8,336 nucleotides of DNA from contig CAJTNK010000087.1 of assembly GCA_910577885.1 (NCBI GenBank), forward strand, positions 1 through 8,336, written 5' to 3'. The position numbers and the translations under genes were made by a program. The notes under the pieces were generated by a model. The model searched no databases and was not told the DNA's origin. It saw only the letters and a program-made list of their open reading frames with translations. Source of the stretch: an uncultured Rikenella sp. Its GTDB lineage: Bacteria; Bacteroidota; Bacteroidia; Bacteroidales; Rikenellaceae. This document shows, piece by piece, positions 1 through 4,864 of this stretch (positions are counted from its first letter, which is position 1; each line of letters starts with the position of its first letter).

Positions 1-98
1 AGGGGCAACGACGGAGCAGTTTCTCGGCTGACGCCAGCGGCAGCGCAAGTGAGCGGAGCGAACGTTGCGTCTCGCCGCCGGGGGGTGGCGGCGACTCG

Positions 99-115
99 CG
101 CGATCGGAGATCGCG
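99..115. repeat. 7-3-7 hairpin CGCGATC/GATCGCG
   Basis: A perfect 7-bp inverted repeat with a 3-nt loop (GGA). It belongs to a recurring 7-3-7 hairpin type in the window's non-coding DNA, in which the stem sequence differs each time. It is too short and lacks a T-run, so I do not call it a terminator. Confidence 0.6.
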
Positions 116-147
116 GTTTTCGGGGGCGGGTAGTACCGGCGGGGGAT

Positions 148-214
148 AGCCAAGGGGGCGTAGCCCTCTTGGCTGCGTTCTTTGCTTACTTTCTGCCGCA
201 TAGCAGAAAGTAAG
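148..214 (+). repeat. Two-hairpin repeat: hairpin, GTTCTTTG, hairpin
   Basis: The first hairpin is 148-174: AGCCAAGGGGGC, loop GTA, then GCCCTCTTGGCT, with 12-bp arms and one mismatch that would be a G-U pair in RNA. It is followed by GTTCTTTG at 177-184. Directly after comes a second, perfect 12-bp hairpin, CTTACTTTCTGC / GCAGAAAGTAAG at 185-196 and 203-214 with a 6-nt loop. The same order, with other stem sequences, appears at 2367-2420 and inside the tandem array (GTTCTTT then the long stem). This looks like a dispersed intergenic repeat whose layout, not sequence, is kept. Confidence 0.7.
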
Positions 215-330
215 TGCCCTCGCGGCAGACGCGTTCGCGCCACGGCTTAGTACAAAAGTAGCTGTATTCTTCCCGAGAGGGTCGGGCCCCGACAGGGCAT
301 CGGACCCCAGCGGGCGGCCAGCCGGGAACT

Positions 331-347
331 GCGACCCTATGGGTCGC
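331..347. repeat. 7-3-7 hairpin GCGACCC/GGGTCGC
   Basis: A perfect 7-bp inverted repeat with a TAT loop, lying just past the stop codon of the minus-strand fragment at 377-586. No T-run follows on either strand, so a terminator role is possible but unsupported. A hairpin with the same TAT loop and a shorter stem occurs at 4634-4646. Confidence 0.55.
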
Positions 348-376
348 GCGAGCCTCCGCCACCCTGCGGCACCACC

Positions 377-586
377 CTATTCCAGGAGGCAACGCAACGG
401 ACGACCGTATGCACGGTAATAGTCGTTCTGCGGATCAATCCCGCCGTGGTTGAAGTACGGGAAGCGGGCATGGGCACCCGCAACGGACGACGACCAACAG
501 CACCCTTCGTAGCCGATGTAATACAACCGGCCCAAAGCGTAGTCGCCGTGTCGGAAGCCCGGGGCCGGTGCTGCTCGGTACGCCAT
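377..586 (-). pseudogene. C-terminal fragment of a C-type-lectin-like (FISUMP/DUF1566-like) protein
   Basis: The minus strand reads 69 residues to a TAG at 377-379. The text has the typical end of Bacteroidota C-type-lectin-fold proteins (FISUMP, TIGR02145-like, or DUF1566-like): a PAPGFRHGDYALG stretch, then GYEGCCWSSSV, then FNHGGIDPQNDYYRAYG and a terminal RCLLE. Family members usually read LPAAGYR...GYYWSSS...GGVYPQ..YRAYG.SVRCV and are several hundred residues long. Upstream of about codon 6 the similarity stops, and no N-terminal part, signal peptide or start region is present, so this is a 5'-truncated remnant abutting the rex promoter. The apparent ATG is incidental. The many NNC codons (TAC, TTC, AAC, CAC, GAC) resemble variable regions of diversity-generating retroelement targets, but no template repeat or reverse transcriptase lies in the window. 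Confidence 0.6.
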
Positions 587-639
587 CCGGTACTGCCGGA
601 TTCTTCGGACGCAAAGAGGAGGATAATTCCGAAAAATAG

Positions 640-647
640 TATATTTG
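640..647 (+). promoter_or_regulatory. Bacteroidota -7 box upstream of rex
   Basis: TATATTTG is a perfect match to the Bacteroidota sigma -7 consensus TAnnTTTG, 46 bases upstream of the chosen rex start. I see no clear -33 TTTG element at the expected 19-21 bp spacing, so the call rests on this one box and its position. Confidence 0.6.
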
Positions 648-693
648 CCTATTGTTAATCCTCACGACAAGACGCTCACTCTCGGATCGCTCC

Positions 694-1344
694 ATGATCA
701 ACGACGACGAACACACCGCAGCGAAACAATTGCCCGAAAAAACCATCGAACGGTTGAGCGAATACCGACGTATGTTGCTCGGATGTTTGCGGCAGGGGCG
801 AACGCATATCTACTCGCACGAGCTGGCTTCGATGCACGGCATTACCGCCGTGCAGGTGCGCCGCGACCTGATGCTGATCGGCTTCAGCAGCGATACCAAA
901 AAAGGGTACGATGTGGAGGTGCTGATCGACTTTATCGGGACGATCCTGGACAGTGCCGAGGGGCTGAACGTCGGGGTGATCGGGATGGGGAACCTGGCGC
1001 AGGCCGTGACCCACTACTTCAACGGGAAACGATCCCGGCTGCGGATTACGGCCGCTTTCGACGTCGATCCGCAGAAAGTGGGACGGACTGTGGCCGGGGT
1101 GCCGTGCTACGACATGGAGACCTTCGCCCGGACGGCTCGGGAGTTGGATATACGGGTGGTGATTCTCAGTTCGCCGTCGTCGGTGGCGGCCGGGCTGGTC
1201 GAACCCATCACGAGGGCCGGGGTGAGGGGGGTGCTCAATTTTACCTCCATGCCGCTCAATTTCCCGGACGATATCTATGTCGAAGATTACGACATCATTA
1301 CGTTGCTCGAAAAGGTGGCTTATTTTGCCAAGGATAACGGCTGA
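694..1344 (+). CDS. rex: Redox-sensing transcriptional repressor Rex
   Basis: Rex is a cytoplasmic dimeric repressor that reads the NADH/NAD+ ratio: NADH binding releases it from operators of fermentation and respiration genes. The 216-residue product fits the family length (about 205-225). The N-terminal winged helix covers roughly residues 13-75: LPEKTIERLSEYRRML opens it, and AVQVRRDL...KKGYDV is the recognition helix and wing. The Rossmann NAD(H) domain starts with VGVIGMGNLAQAV at 93-105. Here the usual GxGNLG reads GMGNLA, with Ala at the third glycine position. The C-terminal part has LNFTSMPLNFPDDIYVEDYD and LLEKVAYFA, matching the family's swapped C-terminal helix. I chose the ATG at 694 over an in-frame TTG at 652, because the earlier start adds a non-conserved RSLSDRS tail close to the promoter box. 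A ribF-like gene follows after 27 bases, probably in one operon. Confidence 0.92.
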   Translation: MINDDEHTAAKQLPEKTIERLSEYRRMLLGCLRQGRTHIYSHELASMHGITAVQVRRDLMLIGFSSDTKKGYDVEVLIDFIGTILDSAEGLNVGVIGMGNLAQAVTHYFNGKRSRLRITAAFDVDPQKVGRTVAGVPCYDMETFARTARELDIRVVILSSPSSVAAGLVEPITRAGVRGVLNFTSMPLNFPDDIYVEDYDIITLLEKVAYFAKDNG

Positions 1345-1371
1345 TTCACCAGTTTTTCTCTGTTTCACACC

Positions 1372-2076
1372 ATGGAAGTACACGAGGGTTTCGACCGGTT
1401 GCCCGACTTTCGGCGGACGGCGGTGGCCGTGGGGTCGTTCGACGGTGTCCACCGCGGACACCGGCTCCTGATCGACCGGCTCAATGTCGTTGCTCACGAG
1501 GAGTGGGGCGACGGCGAGTCGGTGGTGGCGACCTTCGATCCTCATCCGAGGCTGGTGCTGCGGGGCGAAAACCGCCTGTTGAGCACCTTGCCCGAGAAGC
1601 TCGAACTGCTGGCCGAAACGGGGGTCGATCATGTGGTGGTGGTTCGGTTCACGGAGGCGTTCAGTCGGATCGACAGCGAAACTTTCACGCGGGATTACCT
1701 GCGGGGGCGGTTGCGGGCTGCGGCGGTGCTCTCGGGCGAAGACCATCGCTTCGGACGGGACCGGGCCGGGTCGACCGAGCTGCTCGCCCGCGACGGCATG
1801 CGGACGGCGAACGTCGGACGGTTCGAAAACATCAGCTCGACGGCCGTTCGGGCGGCCGTCGAAGCGGGCGAAATGGAACGGGCGGCGGAGCTGCTGGGCG
1901 GTCCCTACCTGATCCGAACCGACCTCCCCGCCGAACCCACGAAACTCCTCCCGCCGCCGGGCGAATACCGGGTCTGTTTTCCCGACCTCGGCGCGGGTGA
2001 GGAACGGCTCTTTATCGATTCTTCGCTGCCGGGACGGCGGGACTTGCCTCTCCGCATTCGCGTCCTTGGAAAATAA
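1372..2076 (+). CDS. RibF-like FAD synthetase (FMN adenylyltransferase) with degenerate kinase half
   Basis: RibF proteins are usually about 300 residues. Their N-terminal half adenylylates FMN to FAD and their C-terminal half phosphorylates riboflavin. This product has 234 residues. The nucleotidyltransferase half is intact: GSFDGVHRGHR at 21-31 (HxGH motif), TFDPHPR at 54-60, GEDHRFGRDRAG at 122-133 and ISSTAVR at 154-160, followed by AAELLGGPY. After that the kinase barrel is cut down. The segment with the family's GR.LGFPTAN motif, which binds ATP and metal, is missing, and the text jumps to KLLPPPGEYRV, which lines up with the next strand (KLLP..GVYAV). The last 30 residues show no recognisable kinase catalytic region. 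I infer an FMN adenylyltransferase only, probably a paralog of a full RibF elsewhere. It is likely co-transcribed with rex; no Shine-Dalgarno is visible, as is common in this phylum. Confidence 0.85.
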   Translation: MEVHEGFDRLPDFRRTAVAVGSFDGVHRGHRLLIDRLNVVAHEEWGDGESVVATFDPHPRLVLRGENRLLSTLPEKLELLAETGVDHVVVVRFTEAFSRIDSETFTRDYLRGRLRAAAVLSGEDHRFGRDRAGSTELLARDGMRTANVGRFENISSTAVRAAVEAGEMERAAELLGGPYLIRTDLPAEPTKLLPPPGEYRVCFPDLGAGEERLFIDSSLPGRRDLPLRIRVLGK

Positions 2077-2080
2077 TTCA

Positions 2081-2088
2081 TATATTTG
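2081..2088 (+). promoter_or_regulatory. Bacteroidota -7 box after the ribF-like gene
   Basis: TATATTTG is again a perfect TAnnTTTG. It begins five bases after the ribF-like stop codon and sits in an AT-rich patch. The only gene downstream on this strand is the DUF4435 gene at 2475. If used, the transcript would carry a leader of about 380 bases containing the whole palindromic element at 2102-2434. No -33 TTTG is visible at the expected distance. Confidence 0.45.
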
Positions 2089-2189
2089 TCTTATTATTTT
2101 GACGGGAGGGTACTGTTCTCTGTAACTTCGCTATACTCGTTTTGCTTTCGTGTAGTTTGCGAACCGTGTTTGGTGAACCGTACGGAACT

Positions 2190-2213
2190 GTTCTTTTTGT
2201 GAACAAAAAGAAC
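2190..2213. repeat. 10-bp perfect hairpin GTTCTTTTTG/CAAAAAGAAC
   Basis: Perfect 10-bp arms with a TGAA loop, followed by CAAAAAAACTTTAGC. It forms the left end hairpin of the palindromic element. Read on the minus strand the hairpin is preceded by GTTTTTTTGG, matching the GTTCTTTGGG that precedes the right end hairpin. Confidence 0.7.
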
Positions 2214-2230
2214 CAAAAAAACTTTAGCAC

Positions 2231-2247
2231 GCATCCCGCTGGGATGC
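2231..2247. repeat. 7-3-7 hairpin GCATCCC/GGGATGC
   Basis: A perfect 7-bp stem with a GCT loop inside the left half of the palindromic element. It is the same hairpin type as those at 99-115, 331-347, 4237-4253 and 4453-4469, with an unrelated stem. Confidence 0.6.
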
Positions 2248-2267
2248 TTTGGCCGTGTCAGCCCGGT

Positions 2268-2344
2268 GTTTGGGTGGGGATTCTTTTTGGGCGCGCATAA
2301 TGCGAGCTAAACCTCAGCGCGCCTAAAAGAGCCCCACCCACAAC
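2268..2344. repeat. Central long hairpin of the palindromic element
   Basis: The left arm at 2268-2296 and right arm at 2317-2344 pair along almost their full 28-29 bases. They share GGTGGGG, TCTTTT and GGCGCGC-type blocks, with a 20-base loop. The GCGCGC ends near the loop recall the constant GGCGCGCGG arms of the large array, though the orientation relative to the stem differs. Confidence 0.65.
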
Positions 2345-2398
2345 CCTGAGGACTGCGGAGCCTAAAGCGTAGCGTATGCTATCTGAAAGTTCTTTGGG

Positions 2399-2420
2399 TC
2401 CCTTTCTTTCAAGAAAGGGA
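2399..2420. repeat. 10-bp perfect hairpin TCCCTTTCTT/AAGAAAGGGA
   Basis: Perfect 10-bp arms with a 2-base spacer, preceded by GTTCTTTG at 2389-2396. It is the right end hairpin of the palindromic element and directly abuts the outer inverted repeat at 2421-2434. Layout and spacing match the second hairpin at 185-214. Confidence 0.7.
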
Positions 2421-2456
2421 CAGTACCCTCCTGTAGTCCAAGGCCGGATCAATCAT

Positions 2457-2472
2457 TGTTTCACGTGGAACA
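2457..2472. promoter_or_regulatory. parS: parS-type ParB binding site
   Basis: TGTTTCACGTGGAACA differs at one position from the Bacillus subtilis parS TGTTTCACGTGAAACA. On the minus strand it reads TGTTCCACGTGAAACA, which fits the broader published parS consensus TGTTNCACGTGAAACA at every fixed position. parS sites load ParB and the condensin complex and normally cluster around the replication origin. The site ends two bases before the ATG of the DUF4435 gene, so it fills the region where a ribosome binding site would be. ParB bound here would sit directly on the start of that gene. No parA or parB is in the window. Confidence 0.8.
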
Positions 2473-2474
2473 TT

Positions 2475-3461
2475 ATGAGGAAACGGTTAGTACAAAACAT
2501 TAGTAGCGAGTATTTTGCGGCGACATCGGCGTTGCAGCGGAAGAAGTGTGTGATGGTGTATGTGGAGGGGTATGACGACATTCCGTTTTGGCGGGCCATT
2601 TTCGACGAGTTCGAGACCGCGGAGCGGCGGTTCGAGGTCACTACGCCTGTTCGGAGCGACTTGGCCAAGGGGAAACGGGTCGTGATGCAGTTCGCTCCGC
2701 AGGCCGGGAAAAACCTGATCCTGTGCGTCGACTCCGACTTCGATTACCTGCTCGGAGACCTCTCCGACAAGTCGCGCGCCGTCAACAATACGCCCTATCT
2801 GTTGCAGACCTACACGTACGCCATCGAAAACTACCTCTGTTATCCTCCTTCGCTGCATTCGGTGTGCGTGAGGGCCACCAAAAACGACACCCATATCTTC
2901 GATTTCGAAGAGTTCATGGCCGAATATTCGCGGATCATTTATCCTGTTTTCGTGTGGTACGCCTATGCTGCGCGGGTCGACCGGCCTACGATCTTCACCC
3001 TTTCGGATTTTCGCAATACCGTGAAAATCAACTATGTCAATATCGAAGACAACGGCGAAGCCACTTTGGCGTGGCTCGAAAAGCAGGTGGCCAAGCGGGT
3101 CAAATTCCTGCGGTCGAAACACCAGAAACGGGTCGAAGAGGTCGACAAATTCGACCGCTACCTCCGCACGGAACGCGGCGTGGTGCCCGAGGAGACGCAC
3201 CTTTACATGCAGGGCCATGCGCTGTTCGACAACGTCGTTTCGACCCTTGTCGGAACCGTCTGCAATGCGCTCCGGAAACTGGCCGTGGGCCAGATCCTCG
3301 GAAGCTCGCGCCAGGGGCTGCCGCTCAACAACGAACTCAGCTCCTACAACAACGCCCTCTCGGACGTGAATGAGTTGCTCAAAATCAACACCGGCTATCG
3401 GGGGTGTCGGCTCTTCACTCGTCTGCGCGAGGACTTGGTGCGGATGCTCGGGGTCGATTGA
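2475..3461 (+). CDS. DUF4435 (TOPRIM-like) protein
   Basis: The 328-residue product has the N-terminal pattern of DUF4435, a domain related to the TOPRIM fold of OLD-type nucleases. YVEGYDDIPFW at 29-39 supplies the family glutamate (E31) with D34/D35. VDSDFDYLLG at 85-94 gives the DxD acidic pair (D86, D88; also D90). TYAIENYLC near 114-122 follows, as in other members. The C-terminal 200 residues are charged and helical in character, with no signal peptide or membrane segment, so it is probably cytoplasmic. DUF4435 proteins often occur beside or fused to AAA ATPases in defence-type loci; none is present here, and the substrate is unknown. The frame opens earlier, at 2376, but that extension runs through the palindromic element and parS site and looks non-coding, so I chose the ATG at 2475. 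No promoter box lies close upstream. Confidence 0.75.
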   Translation: MRKRLVQNISSEYFAATSALQRKKCVMVYVEGYDDIPFWRAIFDEFETAERRFEVTTPVRSDLAKGKRVVMQFAPQAGKNLILCVDSDFDYLLGDLSDKSRAVNNTPYLLQTYTYAIENYLCYPPSLHSVCVRATKNDTHIFDFEEFMAEYSRIIYPVFVWYAYAARVDRPTIFTLSDFRNTVKINYVNIEDNGEATLAWLEKQVAKRVKFLRSKHQKRVEEVDKFDRYLRTERGVVPEETHLYMQGHALFDNVVSTLVGTVCNALRKLAVGQILGSSRQGLPLNNELSSYNNALSDVNELLKINTGYRGCRLFTRLREDLVRMLGVD

Positions 3462-3565
3462 GGCTGCGCGGCATGAAAAAACGGCGTCTCGTGAAAAATG
3501 GTTATCTTTCGGCGGCGGGAGATGGTTTGAGAAATCACACACACAGGGAGGGATACACAATAGCT

Positions 3566-4135
3566 ATGAAAGAAAAAAAACAGGCGATCGGTCGGCGGAT
3601 GGTGTTGTGGGCGGCGGCCCTCGTATGCGCCGGAGCGTTCGTTTCGTGCTCCAGGGAACTCACGCCGGAGTATGCCTTCGAACAGATCGCCGAACAGGGC
3701 GAGTTCCGGATGCCCTACTATGCGCCGATGCGGATCGGTGAACAGGTCCTCACGCGCGAAAACCACCAGAACAGCCAGGCTTATATTCGGAAAAACTACG
3801 GTTCGTTGATCGATGCGGGGCTGGTTGAGGTCCGGACGGCCGAACGGAACATGTGGCGGACGGTGATCGACGTTCAGCTCACCGAAAAGGGCCGGGGGAT
3901 GTCGGATCCGCGTCGTTCGTCGGACAAGGAGGCGTATGTGCAGGTCTGTCGGATGGTGCCGGTGCGGGTCGAGGAGTTCCGTACGATCTCGGACGACCGG
4001 GTGGTGGAGTGCTCCTACGTTTTCGAGGAGCGTGACATTACGCCTTTCGGCCACTACAAGGGATTCCAGCAGGGACGTGCCTACAAGGACAAGCGAATTT
4101 TTGTCCGTTCGCGCGGCTCCTGGAAAATCCAGTGA
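3566..4135 (+). CDS. Putative lipoprotein, function unknown
   Basis: The 189-residue product starts with a charged MKEKK...RR head, a hydrophobic stretch (about residues 12-26) and FVSC, a Bacteroidota-style lipobox that places the lipidated cysteine at 28. The mature part is soluble and rich in charge. The residues just after Cys28 (SRELTPE) lack a clear acidic surface-export signal, so attachment on the periplasmic side is a guess. Residues 70-112 (AYIRKNYGSLIDAGLVEV, then a beta-hairpin-like stretch and LTEKGRGM) resemble the helix-wing text of winged-helix domains, which is odd in a lipoprotein; I give this low weight. The frame is open back to 3404, and an ATG at 3473 exists, but only the 3566 start puts the signal peptide at the N-terminus; GGAGG lies upstream near 3547. 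The gene starts 104 bases after the DUF4435 stop. The hairpin array starts directly after its own stop. Confidence 0.7.
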   Translation: MKEKKQAIGRRMVLWAAALVCAGAFVSCSRELTPEYAFEQIAEQGEFRMPYYAPMRIGEQVLTRENHQNSQAYIRKNYGSLIDAGLVEVRTAERNMWRTVIDVQLTEKGRGMSDPRRSSDKEAYVQVCRMVPVRVEEFRTISDDRVVECSYVFEERDITPFGHYKGFQQGRAYKDKRIFVRSRGSWKIQ

Positions 4136-4176
4136 CATGGGTGGGGGCTGGTTTGGGGGCTTTCGCAGCCGTTATA

Positions 4177-4203
4177 GCGATACTTCCTATTGCCAGCGCG
4201 CGG
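4177..4203. repeat. Module 0: truncated hairpin
   Basis: GCGATA and TATTGC pair (one pair is G-T) around a 5-nt CTTCC loop, followed by CA and the constant GCGCGCGG arm at 4196-4203. The matching left outer arm is absent. The 5-nt loop and the short right linker fit the other modules, but the stem is weak, so this may be a decayed end unit. Confidence 0.4.
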
Positions 4204-4236
4204 ACAGAGCAGGTTTTTCTCGCCCGTCAGGCCCCA

Positions 4237-4253
4237 GCGATGCGCAGCATCGC
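4237..4253. repeat. 7-3-7 hairpin GCGATGC/GCATCGC
   Basis: A perfect 7-bp stem with a GCA loop, in the linker after module 0. It occupies the slot held by other small hairpins in the later modules (4453-4469, 4634-4646, 4976-4989). Confidence 0.6.
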
Positions 4254-4343
4254 CGGTCCCGCCGGGGTCACCCGGCCGCCGCCCGCGCAGGGCAGTCGTA
4301 GCTAGTTGCCGAGCAAACTCCAGCTTTCGAGTGCCGAGCGGCA

Positions 4344-4420
4344 CCGCGCGCCACGCCTTAAGAGGGAAATACCCCGTTTCAACGATGAGTTGAAACGGAA
4401 GAATTTCCCCAGGCGCGCGG
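4344..4420. repeat. Module 1 hairpin with unique stem
   Basis: The outer constant arms are CCGCGCGCC at 4344-4352 and GGCGCGCGG at 4412-4420. Inside are the strip ACGCCTTAAGA, a GGGAAAT/ATTTCCC stem (4364-4370, 4403-4409), and then a perfect 10-bp CCGTTTCAAC/GTTGAAACGG stem (4374-4383, 4389-4398) with a GATGA loop. The stem sequence is unlike the later modules, yet it pairs completely. Confidence 0.8.
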
Positions 4421-4452
4421 ACAAAGGCTGTTTTCTCGCCCGGATGGCCCTA

Positions 4453-4469
4453 GCAAAACGAAGTTTTGC
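4453..4469. repeat. 7-3-7 hairpin GCAAAAC/GTTTTGC
   Basis: A perfect 7-bp stem with a GAA loop in the linker after module 1. It is AT-rich compared with its neighbours but holds the same position and size as the other small hairpins. Confidence 0.6.
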
Positions 4470-4520
4470 CAGCCCACCGCGGGCACGCGGCCCCGCGCGG
4501 GAGCGCAGTTCCCTCAAGCC

Positions 4521-4596
4521 CCGCGCGCCACGCCTTAGGAGGAAATCAAGCCGATAAACGGTGAGTTTATCGGAAATGATTTCCCCAGGCGCGCGG
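4521..4596. repeat. Module 2 hairpin with unique stem
   Basis: The outer arms CCGCGCGCC at 4521-4529 and GGCGCGCGG at 4588-4596 enclose the strip ACGCCTTAGGA (11 bases) on the left and CCA on the right. Inside are GGAAATCA/TGATTTCC (4541-4548, 4577-4584) and CCGATAAAC/GTTTATCGG (4551-4559, 4565-4573) with a GGTGA loop. Both inner stems are perfect. Only the outer GGAAAT core is shared with module 1; the apical stem is new. Confidence 0.8.
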
Positions 4597-4633
4597 CCAG
4601 TGCCCGTTTTTCTCGCCCGGATGGCCAGTAGAA

Positions 4634-4646
4634 CGCCCTATGGGCG
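4634..4646. repeat. Small hairpin CGCCC/GGGCG
   Basis: A 5-bp stem with a TAT loop in the linker after module 2, in the slot of the other small hairpins. The uniform 343-bp period begins six bases further on. Confidence 0.45.
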
Positions 4647-4700
4647 CGCCTGCCCGGCGTAAGGGCGGCCCGCGCGGCCTGAGCGCAGTTCTTTCAAACC

Positions 4701-4775
4701 CCGCGCGCCACGCCTTAAGAGCGATTCATTCTATTTCGCCGAGTGCGAAATAGAATGAATCGCCTAGGCGCGCGG
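4701..4775. repeat. Hairpin A (first array copy)
   Basis: The constant arms CCGCGCGCC at 4701-4709 and GGCGCGCGG at 4767-4775 enclose a perfect 19-bp stem, GCGATTCATTCTATTTCGC at 4721-4739 and its complement at 4745-4763, with a CGAGT loop. An 11-base left strip faces 3 bases on the right (CTA), the same asymmetric bulge as in modules 2 and B. It repeats every 343 bases; in later copies the strip reads CCGCCTTAGGA instead of ACGCCTTAAGA. Confidence 0.9.
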
Positions 4776-4864
4776 ACAATGACTGTGGGGCCGAGTAGTT
4801 TTCCGGGTCAGCCGCACGGCGGTAGTTGTCGAAGCAAGCTCCAGTTTTCGAGTGCCGAGCGGCA

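Larger units (their letters stand above)
1..360. repeat. Gene-free repeat region with array-like module remnants
   Basis: No convincing gene is visible here. The stretch is made of hairpins and short boxes that match the array at the right end. GACGGAGCAG followed by TTTCTCG at 10-26 resembles GACAGAGCAG followed by TTTTTCTCG at 4203-4222. CGCGCCACGGCTTAG at 236-250 matches the box left of the array stems (CGCGCCACGCCTTAG at 4524-4538) at 14 of 15 bases. Other visible foldbacks are CGCCGCC/GGCGGCG at 73-93 and GTCGG/CCGAC at 281-293. The first bases (AGGGGCAACGAC) look like a decayed right outer arm plus linker, so a hairpin probably lies just left of the window. I infer one or two degenerate modules of the same family; the similarity was judged by eye. 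Confidence 0.6.
2102..2434. repeat. 333-bp imperfect palindromic element with nested hairpins
   Basis: The ends are inverted repeats: 2102-2115 pairs with 2421-2434 at 13 of 14 bases (CAGTACCCTCC is shared exactly). Moving inward, both halves carry in the same order an end hairpin (2190-2213 left, 2399-2420 right), an AAAGTTYTTTGG-like strip, a GCAT...GCTTT segment, and then a long arm that meets its partner at 2268-2296/2317-2344. The left half has about 75 extra bases near its outer end. The stretch therefore reads as two diverged copies of one hairpin module facing each other. I see no gene in it and no clear target-site duplication. It could be a miniature mobile element, a REP-type doublet or a structured leader; nothing decides between these. 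Confidence 0.65.
4136..4651. repeat. Diverged hairpin modules at the array's left edge
   Basis: Three non-identical modules precede the uniform array. Their stem centres are at about 4185, 4386 and 4562, giving spacings of 201, 176 and then 180 bases to the first uniform copy. Each keeps the constant right arm (GCGCGCGG), a TTTTCTCGCCCG linker and a short 7-3-7-type hairpin. The two complete ones also keep CCGCGCGCC plus ACGCCTTARGA on the left. Their long stems are unrelated in sequence. The first module has lost its left arm at the end of the lipoprotein gene. No credible gene is present; open frames here are short and cross the hairpins. Confidence 0.8.

Noticed and set aside
645..1337. 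Plus-strand frame overlapping rex
   Set aside because: It overlaps rex almost entirely in another reading frame, and its translation is arginine- and glycine-rich without domains.
676..1746. Long minus-strand open frame of about 356 codons
   Set aside because: It lies opposite rex and the ribF-like gene, whose motifs are clear on the plus strand. Long opposite frames are expected in high-GC codon usage.
2399..2420. Intrinsic terminator
   Set aside because: The stem is strong, but no run of T follows on either strand, and it fits better as the end hairpin of the palindromic element.
2376..2474. N-terminal extension of the DUF4435 protein
   Set aside because: The frame is open, but it would translate the end hairpin of the palindromic element and the parS site. 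The family-like text starts after 2475.
2487..3560. Long minus-strand open frame opposite the DUF4435 gene
   Set aside because: It is a shadow of the plus-strand gene. Its translation has no recognisable domain, while the plus frame has the VEGYDD and DSDFD motifs.
3395..4138. Minus-strand open frame opposite the lipoprotein gene
   Set aside because: The plus strand has a signal peptide and lipobox in the right place. The minus translation is rich in Arg, Pro and His, with no pattern.
4190..4557. Short plus-strand open frames (for example 4306-4557)
   Set aside because: They run through hairpin arms and small foldbacks, have arginine-rich translations typical of GC-rich non-coding DNA, and show no start signal or family text.
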